From an uncultured Lachnospiraceae bacterium (GTDB lineage: Bacteria > Bacillota > Clostridia > Lachnospirales > Lachnospiraceae): DNA of 64,000 nt. Under the pieces are notes generated by a model. That model made no database searches. It saw nothing but the letters and a program-made list of their open reading frames with translations, and was not told the origin of the DNA. The stretch covers positions 62,001 through 126,000 of the forward strand of contig CANRIV010000001.1 in the NCBI GenBank assembly GCA_947630805.1, given 5' to 3'. The position numbers and the translations under genes were made by a program. Positions 56,415 to 64,000 of the stretch are shown in pieces; position 1 is the stretch's first letter, and each line of letters starts with the position of its first letter.

Positions 56415-57872
56415 ATGAAGACACAGACGTTTGAAGAAATCGAGAGTTTATTGGAAAATTACAGCATGATTCCAATTTGTAAAGAAATCTATGCGGATAT
56501 TATCACTCCAATTTCACTGCTTCGAAAGATGGAAGTATTTGGAAAAAATTTTTTTCTTTTAGAGAGCGTTGAGGGTGGAGAAAAATGGGCAAGATATTCT
56601 TTTTTGGGTTATGAGCCGGTACTTCATTTGACATGTAAAAACGGAAAAGTGACGCAGAAGAGCGGGGAAATAGAACATAGTACGGTAATGGATCCCTTAG
56701 ATGCTCTGCGGGAGCAGCTGAAAAAATATAAATCTCCTAAAATTGAGGGGATGCCTACTTTTACAGGAGGATTTGTAGGATATTTCGGTTATGAAATGAT
56801 TGGATATGCAGAGCCCAAACTGAAAATAAAGAGTAGTGATGTTGATGATTATCATTTAATGCTTTTTGATAAAGTAATTGTATATGATCATTTTCGGCAG
56901 AAGATTATGGTAATCGCTAACATGAAGGCAAAAGACGGATTGCAGGGATATAACGCGGCTTTGTTAGAAATTGAAAAGATGATTGCATTGATTAATGATG
57001 ACAGCAGGCTGCCGGAGAGCAAGACGGAGGAGACGATTGAATTTACCTGCAATGTTTCGAGAGATGAATATTGTAAGATGGTGGAGAAGACAAAAAATTA
57101 TATTCGGGAGGGCGATATTTTTCAGGGAGTTATTTCCAGAAGATTTGAAGCAGATTACAAGGGAAGTCTGATGAATGCGTACAGAGTTTTACGTACGACG
57201 AATCCCTCTCCTTATATGTATTTTATCCAGTCAGAAGATATGCAGATTGCAGGAGCCTCCCCTGAGACGATGATAAAACTTGTGGATGGAAAGCTTACCA
57301 CATTTCCAGTGGCTGGGACCAGACCGAGAGGAAAAAACGAGGAGGAAGACAGAAAGCTGGAAGAGGGATTATTGCAGGATGAAAAAGAACTGGCAGAACA
57401 TAATATGCTGGTGGATCTTGCCCGAAATGATATTGGAAAAATAGCAGAATATGGAAGTGTATATGTAGAGGAGTATATGAAGATTCATCGGTTTTCTAAA
57501 GTTATGCACATCGCATCCACTGTCTGCGGAACATTGAGAAAGGATCGGGACGGATGCGATACGGTATCTGCTCTGCTTCCTGCAGGAACATTATCCGGCG
57601 CTCCTAAATTTCGGGCCTGTGAAATTATTGATGAGCTGGAAAAGGAGCCAAGAGGCGTATATGGAGGCGCAATCGGTTATATTGATTTATCCGGAAATCT
57701 GGATGTCTGTATCGCTATTCGTACAGCAGTTAAAAAAGATGAAAAAGTTTATGTTCAGGCGGGAGCCGGTATTGTGGCAGATAGTGTGCCGGAAAATGAA
57801 TATATGGAGTGCCAGCATAAAGCAGGAGCCGTCATCGATGCAGTAAAACGGGGAAGCGAGGTAAATAAATAA
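56415..57872 (+). CDS. trpE: Anthranilate synthase component I
   Basis: The 485-residue chorismate-binding enzyme has the N-terminal feedback region (LLESVEGGEKWARYSFLG), GASPETMIKL, TFPVAGTRPRG, LAGTLSGAP-like PAGTLSGAPKFRACE, and a late QAGAGIVADSVPENEY. It makes anthranilate with TrpG. The start at 56415 follows CAGGAGGG; longer in-frame ORFs run back through the T-box and are rejected. TAATG couples it to trpG. Confidence 0.97.
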   Translation: MKTQTFEEIESLLENYSMIPICKEIYADIITPISLLRKMEVFGKNFFLLESVEGGEKWARYSFLGYEPVLHLTCKNGKVTQKSGEIEHSTVMDPLDALREQLKKYKSPKIEGMPTFTGGFVGYFGYEMIGYAEPKLKIKSSDVDDYHLMLFDKVIVYDHFRQKIMVIANMKAKDGLQGYNAALLEIEKMIALINDDSRLPESKTEETIEFTCNVSRDEYCKMVEKTKNYIREGDIFQGVISRRFEADYKGSLMNAYRVLRTTNPSPYMYFIQSEDMQIAGASPETMIKLVDGKLTTFPVAGTRPRGKNEEEDRKLEEGLLQDEKELAEHNMLVDLARNDIGKIAEYGSVYVEEYMKIHRFSKVMHIASTVCGTLRKDRDGCDTVSALLPAGTLSGAPKFRACEIIDELEKEPRGVYGGAIGYIDLSGNLDVCIAIRTAVKKDEKVYVQAGAGIVADSVPENEYMECQHKAGAVIDAVKRGSEVNK

Positions 57873-58444
57873 TGGTTTTATTGATAGATAATTATGATAG
57901 TTTTTCTTATAATCTGGTGCAGCTTGTGGGAGAATTATCTCATGGGGATATCACAGTGGCTCGTAATGATGCTTATGATATAGCTCAGATTCAGAAATTG
58001 AATCCGTCTCATATAATATTATCTCCGGGTCCCGGAAAACCGAAGGATGCAGGAATCTGTGAGAAAATTGTCCAGGAGTTGAAAGGTCAATATCCTATTT
58101 TAGGCGTCTGTCTGGGGCATCAATGTATCTGTGAAGTATTTGGCGCAAAAGTGACTTATGCGAAACAGTTAATGCACGGAAAACAGAGCAATATCACAAT
58201 ATTAAAAGATGTTCCGATATTTGAAGGGCTGGAAAGGAGTTTTCCGGGAGCAAGATATCATTCCCTTTCTGCTGACCCGGAGAGTATACCGGAAGAACTG
58301 CAGGTGATTGCGCTGGATTATCTGGACAAAGAAATTATGGCGGTAAAGCATAAAACATATGATATTTACGGATTACAATTTCATCCGGAATCCGTTCTTA
58401 CTCCGGATGGAAAAATAATAATAAATAATTTTTTGAAAATATAG
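57872..58444 (+). CDS. trpG: Anthranilate synthase component II (glutamine amidotransferase)
   Basis: The 190-residue class I amidotransferase has the nucleophile C80 in GVCLGHQCI and the His-Glu pair in LQFHPESVL, plus SPGPGKPKDAG. It supplies ammonia to TrpE. The ATG overlaps the trpE stop by one base. A dual role with para-aminobenzoate synthase is possible, but no pabB is nearby. Confidence 0.96.
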   Translation: MVLLIDNYDSFSYNLVQLVGELSHGDITVARNDAYDIAQIQKLNPSHIILSPGPGKPKDAGICEKIVQELKGQYPILGVCLGHQCICEVFGAKVTYAKQLMHGKQSNITILKDVPIFEGLERSFPGARYHSLSADPESIPEELQVIALDYLDKEIMAVKHKTYDIYGLQFHPESVLTPDGKIIINNFLKI

Positions 58445-58456
58445 GAGGAAGAGAAA

Positions 58457-59464
58457 ATGATAAAAGAAGCGATTGCAAAATTAGTAAACAGAGAAGATTT
58501 GTCTTATGAACAAGTCCTGACAGTAATGGATGAGATTATGAGTGGAGAAACCTCTCCGGTATTAATCAGTGCCTATCTGACTGCTCTGAGAATGAAAGGG
58601 GAGACCATTGATGAAATTTCAGGCTCTGCGATGGGAATGAGAAATAATGGATTGAAATTAGAACATGATATGGATGTGTTGGAAATTGTGGGAACAGGAG
58701 GAGACGAAGCCTTTACCTTTAATATATCTACAACTTCTGCTTTTGTGGCGGCAGCAGCAGGATGCAAAGTCGCAAAGCATGGTAACCGGGGCGTTTCCAG
58801 TAAATCAGGTGCGGCAGATGTATTGGAGGCATTGGGAGCAGATATTACGATATCTCCGGAGAAGAGTAAAGAATTATTGGAAAAAGTGGGATTTTGTTTT
58901 CTGTTTGCTCAGAAGTATCATACTTCTATGAAATATGTGGGACCGGTAAGAAAAGAGTTGGGAATCCGAACAATTTTTAATATTTTAGGACCTCTTACAA
59001 ATCCGGCAGGCGCTAACAGAAATATTATAGGTGTATATGATGAGGCGCTGGTAGAGCCATTGGCCAGAGTGCTGATTAAGCTGGGAGTAAACAGGGGAAT
59101 GGTAGTGTTTGGCCAGGATGTGATGGATGAAATTACACTCAGTGCAAAAACTACGGTATGTGAAATTAAAGATGGTAAAATTGAAACTTATGAAATCAAT
59201 CCGGAAGATTATGGATTTAAAATGTGCAAAAAAAGTGATTTAACCGGCGGAGATGCAAAAGAAAACGCACAGATTACCCGGGATATTTTGAATGGTCAGA
59301 AAGGACCAAAGAGAGATACGGTATTGTTAAATGCAGGAGCGTGCATTTATATTACAAGAGAAGATGTGACGTTAAAAGAGGCAATAGGAATTGCAGCAGA
59401 TATGATTGACAGTGGAAAGGCAGCAGAAAAATTGGAAGAGTATCTAGCTTTGTCAAACAGTTAA
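58457..59464 (+). CDS. trpD: Anthranilate phosphoribosyltransferase
   Basis: The 335-residue protein has the PRPP-binding [35 protein letters not shown] and [11 protein letters not shown] motifs. It joins anthranilate to PRPP. It is a separate protein and not fused to TrpG. A strong AGGAGGA site lies 12 bases after trpG. Confidence 0.97.
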   Translation: MIKEAIAKLVNREDLSYEQVLTVMDEIMSGETSPVLISAYLTALRMKGETIDEISGSAMGMRNNGLKLEHDMDVLEIVGTGGDEAFTFNISTTSAFVAAAAGCKVAKHGNRGVSSKSGAADVLEALGADITISPEKSKELLEKVGFCFLFAQKYHTSMKYVGPVRKELGIRTIFNILGPLTNPAGANRNIIGVYDEALVEPLARVLIKLGVNRGMVVFGQDVMDEITLSAKTTVCEIKDGKIETYEINPEDYGFKMCKKSDLTGGDAKENAQITRDILNGQKGPKRDTVLLNAGACIYITREDVTLKEAIGIAADMIDSGKAAEKLEEYLALSNS

Positions 59465-59492
59465 TGCAGGATGAAACAGAATTGGAGAAAAA

Positions 59493-60275
59493 ATGATTTT
59501 AGATGATATAGCAAAGGCGACCGCCAAAAGAGTAGCAGAGGAAAAAAAACAGATTTCCCCTCAAACAATTCGTGAGATGGCACTTTCTATGCCGAAAGGT
59601 AATTTTTCTTTTGAAAAAGCAGTGAGAGATGGTGATATTAGTTTTATCTGTGAGGTAAAGAAAGCTTCTCCTTCCAAAGGGGTGATTGCACAGGATTTTC
59701 CTTATATTAAAATTGCAAAAGAATATGAGAAAGCAGGAGCTTCTTGTATTTCTGTGCTGACGGAGCCGGATTACTTTCAGGGAGATAAAAAATATTTAAA
59801 AGAAATCAGTGAACATGTCAAGATTCCTTTGATACGAAAAGATTTTATTATTGATGAATATATGATTTATGATGCAAAAGTTCATGGAGCTTCCTGTGTG
59901 CTTCTTATCTGTGCGCTGCTTCCGGAAAATACGATAAAACAATATCTTCAGATTTGTGATGCATTAGGTATTTCAGCTCTGGTAGAGGCACATGATGCGG
60001 ATGAGATAGATAAAGCAGTAAGCGCAGGCGCCAGAATGATTGGAGTAAATAACCGGGATTTGAAAACTTTTACAGTAGATATTGGAAACAGTGAACGGTT
60101 GCGGAAATTAGTGCCGGAACATATTCTTTTTGTGGCTGAGAGTGGAATCAGAACGCCAGAGGATATTGACAGACTGCGAAAGGCAAATGTGAACGGAGTA
60201 CTGATTGGGGAAACTTTTATGAAATCAGAAAACAAGAAAGAAATGTTAGAACAGTTGAGAGGAGAGATAGGATGA
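59493..60275 (+). CDS. trpC: Indole-3-glycerol-phosphate synthase
   Basis: The 260-residue TIM barrel has [51 protein letters not shown] and AESGI. It is a single-domain enzyme: no phosphoribosylanthranilate isomerase (TrpF) domain is fused at the end. The stop overlaps the trpB start (ATGA), so no trpF gene fits between. Confidence 0.97.
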   Translation: MILDDIAKATAKRVAEEKKQISPQTIREMALSMPKGNFSFEKAVRDGDISFICEVKKASPSKGVIAQDFPYIKIAKEYEKAGASCISVLTEPDYFQGDKKYLKEISEHVKIPLIRKDFIIDEYMIYDAKVHGASCVLLICALLPENTIKQYLQICDALGISALVEAHDADEIDKAVSAGARMIGVNNRDLKTFTVDIGNSERLRKLVPEHILFVAESGIRTPEDIDRLRKANVNGVLIGETFMKSENKKEMLEQLRGEIG

Positions 60276-61456
60276 GTAAGGGAAGATTTGGAAAATATGG
60301 AGGACAATATGTACCGGAGACATTAATGAACGCTGTCAATGAATTGGAAGCGGCTTACAACCGGTATAAAGATGATCCGGAGTTTCAGAAAGAATTGGAT
60401 GAACTGCTGCGAAATTATGCCGGAAGACCCTCCCTTTTATATTATGCAGAAAAAATGACTAAGGATTTAGGGGGTGCTAAAATTTATCTGAAAAGAGAAG
60501 ATTTAAATCATACCGGCTCCCATAAAATAAACAATGTTTTAGGTCAGGTACTTCTTGCAAAAAAAATGGGAAAAACGAGAGTCATTGCTGAGACAGGTGC
60601 AGGACAGCACGGTGTGGCAACCGCGACTGCAGCGGCTCTAATGGATATGGAATGTGAAGTTTTCATGGGAAAGAAAGATTGCGAACGTCAGGCACTTAAT
60701 GTTTATCGGATGGAACTTTTGGGCGCAAAAGTACATCCGGTTACCAGTGGAACGATGACGCTGAAAGATGCAGTGAACGAGACTATGCGGGAGTGGACAA
60801 ACAGAATTGATGATACACATTATGTCCTTGGATCCGTGATGGGGCCGCATCCGTTTCCTACGATTGTAAGAGATTTCCAAAGTTTTATCAGCAAAGAAAT
60901 TAAGGCACAGATAATGGAAGCGGAAGGAAGACTTCCGGATGCAGTAATCGCATGTGTCGGCGGCGGCTCTAATGCAATCGGTGCATTTTATCATTTTATT
61001 GAAAATCAAGAGGTAGAACTGATTGGTTGTGAGGCTGCAGGTCTTGGAGTAGATACGCCGAAAAATGCGGCAACAATTACTAATGGCTCAGAAGCTATAT
61101 TTCATGGTATGAAATCTATCTTTTGCCAGAATGAATATGGGCAGATTGCACCGGTATATTCTATTTCTGCCGGATTGGATTATCCGGGTATCGGACCGGA
61201 ACATGCGATGCTGAATGAGAGGAAAAGAGCAAAATATGTAGCAATCACAGATGACGAAGCTGTGAATGCCTTTGAATATTTATCCAGGACGGAAGGAATT
61301 ATTCCTGCTATTGAAAGTTCTCATGCAGTGGCATATGCTATGAAATATGCACCAACATTGGGAAAAGATAAAATTGTTGTAATTAATATATCAGGGCGCG
61401 GCGATAAAGATGTTGCTGCTATTGCAAGATACAGAGGAGTACAGATTTATGAGTAA
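60272..61456 (+). CDS. trpB: Tryptophan synthase beta subunit
   Basis: The 394-residue PLP enzyme has K85 in [21 protein letters not shown], and the cofactor phosphate loop [10 protein letters not shown]. It makes tryptophan from indole and serine. It is of the standard TrpB1 type and partners the TrpA that overlaps its end. Confidence 0.98.
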   Translation: MSKGRFGKYGGQYVPETLMNAVNELEAAYNRYKDDPEFQKELDELLRNYAGRPSLLYYAEKMTKDLGGAKIYLKREDLNHTGSHKINNVLGQVLLAKKMGKTRVIAETGAGQHGVATATAAALMDMECEVFMGKKDCERQALNVYRMELLGAKVHPVTSGTMTLKDAVNETMREWTNRIDDTHYVLGSVMGPHPFPTIVRDFQSFISKEIKAQIMEAEGRLPDAVIACVGGGSNAIGAFYHFIENQEVELIGCEAAGLGVDTPKNAATITNGSEAIFHGMKSIFCQNEYGQIAPVYSISAGLDYPGIGPEHAMLNERKRAKYVAITDDEAVNAFEYLSRTEGIIPAIESSHAVAYAMKYAPTLGKDKIVVINISGRGDKDVAAIARYRGVQIYE

Positions 61457-62225
61457 AATAGAACAGGCGTTTAAAAATGGAAAGGCTTTTATCCCTTTTA
61501 TCACAGGAGGAGATCCGGATTTAGAAACAACAAAGAAATTAATTTTGGAAATGCAGAGCAAGGGGGCTGATTTAATCGAGGTCGGAGTTCCTTTTTCAGA
61601 TCCGATTGCAGAGGGACCGGTAATACAGGAGGCAGATTTACGGGCACTGAATGGTGGCTGTACAACCGATAAATTATTTGACGCATTGAAAGAAATTAAA
61701 GAACAGGTTACGATTCCCGTCGTATTTATGACTTATATCAACGCTATTTACAAATATGGAAAAAAGAAATTTATGGAGCGCTGTGTGGAATGTGGTCTCT
61801 GCGGTATCATTGTTCCGGACTGTCCTTATGAAGAAAAGGAAGAACTGCTGCCGGAATGTAAGGAAGCGGGAATTGAATTAATCTCTCTGATAGCACCGAC
61901 TTCTCACGAGAGAATTAAGCGTATTGCCGAAGACGCTCAGGGATTTTTATATTGTGTTTCTTCTCTGGGAGTTACAGGGGTACGTTCAAAAATTACTACA
62001 GATATTGGCGCTATGATAAAACTTGTGAGAGAGGTTACTGATATCCCATGCGCTGTTGGATTCGGTATTTCTACACCTTCTCAGGCAAAGGAAATGGCAC
62101 AGTATGCAGATGGAGCGATTGTGGGGAGTGCAATTGTAAAAATTGTGGCAGAATATGGAACAGAATGTGTACCGTATGTAGGTAAATATGTAAAAGAAAT
62201 GAAAGACGCATTGAGAGAATGTTAA
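61449..62225 (+). CDS. trpA: Tryptophan synthase alpha subunit
   Basis: The 258-residue TIM barrel has the catalytic acids within [19 protein letters not shown] and the GVTGVRSKI segment. It cleaves indole-3-glycerol-phosphate. ATG 61449 overlaps the trpB end by eight bases and follows AGAGGAG. It is the last gene of the trp operon. Confidence 0.97.
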   Translation: MSKIEQAFKNGKAFIPFITGGDPDLETTKKLILEMQSKGADLIEVGVPFSDPIAEGPVIQEADLRALNGGCTTDKLFDALKEIKEQVTIPVVFMTYINAIYKYGKKKFMERCVECGLCGIIVPDCPYEEKEELLPECKEAGIELISLIAPTSHERIKRIAEDAQGFLYCVSSLGVTGVRSKITTDIGAMIKLVREVTDIPCAVGFGISTPSQAKEMAQYADGAIVGSAIVKIVAEYGTECVPYVGKYVKEMKDALREC

Positions 62226-62236
62226 TTCTGCTCTGG

Positions 62237-62306
62237 GAGGATAATAGAAAATAAGCGGCGCGCAGGATGGGAAAATCAACGTGTTCGCGGTTTTTCTTCT
62301 ATCCTC
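62237..62306. terminator. Long imperfect hairpin after the trp operon
   Basis: GAGGATA..AGAAAA (about 62237-62251) pairs with TTTTCT..TATCCTC (about 62292-62306) with a 40-base loop. There is no T-run after the stem, so its role as a terminator or an RNA-end stabiliser is uncertain. Confidence 0.4.
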
Positions 62307-62368
62307 TCGAAGCATAACTGAATTGATTTTTTGATGAAGTCTGGTTATTGGGAAGCAAGGCCGTAGAG

Positions 62369-62408
62369 ATAACGTCTCAGAGGAAGCGTGGGAAGGCGTT
62401 ATTTTTTT
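62369..62408 (+). terminator. Hairpin with long T-tract, probable terminator
   Basis: ATAACG (62369-62374) pairs with CGTTAT (62397-62402), with possible inner pairs, followed by seven T (62402-62408). A second TTAT at 62345 upstream could compete for pairing. This may be the trp operon end or the terminator of a short leader or small RNA. Confidence 0.55.
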
Positions 62409-62440
62409 GTCTTTCAAAGAAATAATCATAAAAGGCTACC

Positions 62441-62468
62441 TTGAAAAATAGCGGCAATGTTGTATAAT
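62441..62468 (+). promoter_or_regulatory. Promoter of the L,D-transpeptidase-like gene
   Basis: TTGAAA (62441-62446) and a perfect TATAAT (62463-62468) are spaced by 16 bases, 37 bases before the start codon. Confidence 0.7.
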
Positions 62469-62505
62469 ATTTGGGTACGCATAGGCATTTGAAGGTGATT
62501 TTGTT

Positions 62506-63900
62506 TTGGAAATTAAAAAGATTTTAGAAAATAAAAGATTTCGCAATACAGCATTTACCATAATAGAAATATTTGTGGTAGCAGGGATTATTTTTGCTGC
62601 GCTAATGTTTCTCTACGGAAAAGTAAATAAAGAGGCTGACCGCGTCAATGGATTGAATGGAAAAGGTGTAGAAACAGAGACGAAGACAAAAAAGCAAAAT
62701 ACAGATTCCAATGATTATTATATTGAAATTAATCAAAAGCAGAATGCCTGTATCATATATCGCTATTCCAAAGATAAAAAAACAAAAAATCCTTATAAAG
62801 TATTTTCATGTTCTGTGGGAAAAAATGTCAAGCAGGGAAAATATAAAACTTCTGAGACATACACATGGCTTGATATCAATGGAAGCTGGCACAAGTATAA
62901 CACCCGGTTTGGCGAGAACGCATGGATACAATCTGCAGAATATCGGGACAAGTACAGTTATACTTTAAAAAAATCTTCTTATAATGCAATCGGCAGCAGG
63001 CAAAGAGATGGAAAATGTATTTTCTTGACGGCTGAAGATGCGGCATGGATTTTTTCCACTTGCAAAGCAAAAACGGAAATTTCCATTATAAAAGGGAAGA
63101 AGACCGATAAACTGCCATTGCAGTTTAAGGAGAGAGTAAAAGCGGAGAAATATTGCGGATGGGATCCGACCGATCCAGATACTGACAATCCTTACAAAAA
63201 AATCCAGAACGGTAAAATGGTAAATGGAGCGTCCACTGTTTTCGTAGAAAAGGGCGATGAGCCGGAATATCTTGCAAATCTGCTTGCCAGAAATGAAAAT
63301 GGAAAGAATATCACAGGAAAAATAAAATATAAGATATTTGACAGCAGCCGGGTTGGAACTTATAAAGTGAAATTTACCTGCCGGATGAATTCCGGAAAAA
63401 AACAGACACTGACACAGAAATTCAAAGTAGTGGATACGACGCCGCCGGTAGTAAAATGTGGAAAAACACTATATACTTATGAAGTGAAAAGTTTGGATAA
63501 AAAGGATCTAAACAGAAAATCTAATATAACAGAAATTGAAAAGATGGTACGTGCGGGTGTTTCCTGCAATGAGAGTAACGTTCAAATAAAAGTATTTATG
63601 TCTGCACTTCCGGAAGAATTGGAAAAAGGAAAGTTTCCGGTCGTAGTAAAGGCACAGGACGATTCCGGAAATGTAGGGGGCAGTCAGACAACAGTAGAGA
63701 TAAAGATAGAAAAAAGTAAGAAAAATAAAAAATATAATCCATCGGAAAAACTGAAAAATCAGCAGAAGAAAAAGACAGGCCAAAAAGTAGAAGAGACGAC
63801 AAAACAAAAAAAGGAAAAGAAAGAAAGTCAGACTGTGGAAAAAAACAGCACGACTGAGAAAGAAACCACAGTGAAAGAGGCTGTGACAAAGAAAGAATAG
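62506..63900 (+). CDS. Membrane-anchored protein with degenerate YkuD (L,D-transpeptidase-like) domain
   Basis: The 464-residue protein has a TTG start seven bases after GGTGA, one transmembrane segment (about 15-40), then a YkuD-like domain. The region GSRQRDGKCIFLTAEDAAWIF aligns with the usual GS..SHGCVRLT.EDAKWIY. Thus the catalytic His is Asp168, an extra Lys170 precedes C171, and the conserved Arg is F173. Enzymatic activity is doubtful. An Ig-like DTTPP module (about 305-400) and a Lys/Glu/Thr-rich tail follow. It probably sits in the envelope. The family call is by my own pattern match. Confidence 0.6.
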   Translation: MEIKKILENKRFRNTAFTIIEIFVVAGIIFAALMFLYGKVNKEADRVNGLNGKGVETETKTKKQNTDSNDYYIEINQKQNACIIYRYSKDKKTKNPYKVFSCSVGKNVKQGKYKTSETYTWLDINGSWHKYNTRFGENAWIQSAEYRDKYSYTLKKSSYNAIGSRQRDGKCIFLTAEDAAWIFSTCKAKTEISIIKGKKTDKLPLQFKERVKAEKYCGWDPTDPDTDNPYKKIQNGKMVNGASTVFVEKGDEPEYLANLLARNENGKNITGKIKYKIFDSSRVGTYKVKFTCRMNSGKKQTLTQKFKVVDTTPPVVKCGKTLYTYEVKSLDKKDLNRKSNITEIEKMVRAGVSCNESNVQIKVFMSALPEELEKGKFPVVVKAQDDSGNVGGSQTTVEIKIEKSKKNKKYNPSEKLKNQQKKKTGQKVEETTKQKKEKKESQTVEKNSTTEKETTVKEAVTKKE

Positions 63901-63949
63901 ATAACAGCCGGTAATAAACTTATATACAGCTTTAGGAGGAAGAAAAAAT

Positions 63950-64000
63950 ATGGCAGTATCTTATAATCATAAGGAAATTGAAAAAAAATGGCGTCACAAC
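63950..64000 (+). CDS. leuS: Leucyl-tRNA synthetase, first 17 codons (cut by window edge)
   Basis: TTAGGAGGA precedes an ATG that opens MAVSYNHKEIEKKWRHN, the typical N-terminus of bacterial LeuRS (YNHKEIEKKW). The rest is outside the window. No T-box lies directly upstream. Confidence 0.75.
   Translation, partial: MAVSYNHKEIEKKWRHN

Overview
The window looks like chromosomal DNA from a low-GC Gram-positive anaerobe of the class Clostridia, most likely the family Lachnospiraceae. The reasons are AT-rich sequence with strong AGGAGG ribosome binding sites, T-box leaders on pheST and trp, an ATP-type PEP carboxykinase, a SpoIID homologue, lysine-rich surface proteins with discoidin modules, and protein sequences of a Lachnospiraceae type. 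Genus cannot be fixed by eye. No rRNA, CRISPR array, phage gene, transposase or integrase was seen.

Layout. 1-6.9 kb: a cut-off small membrane gene, a HAD phosphatase / CPBP protease / glycosyltransferase operon, a PAP2-like protein, Tex and a LysR regulator. 7-11 kb: two adjacent secreted SGNH-hydrolase paralogues. 11-19.2 kb: tRNA-Val and tRNA-Met, ispF with two acyltransferase-fold genes, the cysE-cysS-mrnC-rlmB cluster, tRNA-Thr, then ilvN-ilvC. 19.5-22.7 kb: an ECF sigma factor with an RsgI-like membrane anti-sigma factor, a radical SAM protein, a lone prepilin-peptidase-like protein and tRNA-Ser. 23.1-28.6 kb: a 1,810-residue secreted GH81 beta-1,3-glucanase with five discoidin modules and a CBM6-like module. 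28.6-31.9 kb: a palindrome-rich intergenic region, a possible 14-codon peptide ORF, a GHKL sensor kinase and two LytTR response regulators. 32-42.8 kb: leuC-leuD-thrC, an HD nucleotidase, topB-glmS, a hexapeptide protein and pckA. 42.8-43.2 kb: a 6S RNA. 43.2-53.6 kb: SpoIID-like protein, BrkB-like protein, T-box-controlled pheST, dtd, queA, aroA and convergent tyrA. 54-64 kb: an EF-G paralogue, the T-box-controlled trpEGDCBA operon without trpF, a membrane protein with a broken L,D-transpeptidase motif, and the first codons of leuS.

Most of the window is housekeeping metabolism: branched-chain, aromatic, Cys and Thr amino acids, tRNA charging and modification, and amino sugars. The accessory content is concentrated at 7-11 kb (secreted esterase-like proteins) and 19.5-32 kb (sigma/anti-sigma pair, beta-glucanase and peptide-sensing-type two-component system). 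The best candidate for an undescribed system is the 28.8-31.9 kb locus. There, one conserved DNA box precedes both a possible micro-peptide ORF and the second LytTR regulator, and the kinase promoter lies between the arms of a perfect 17-bp inverted repeat.
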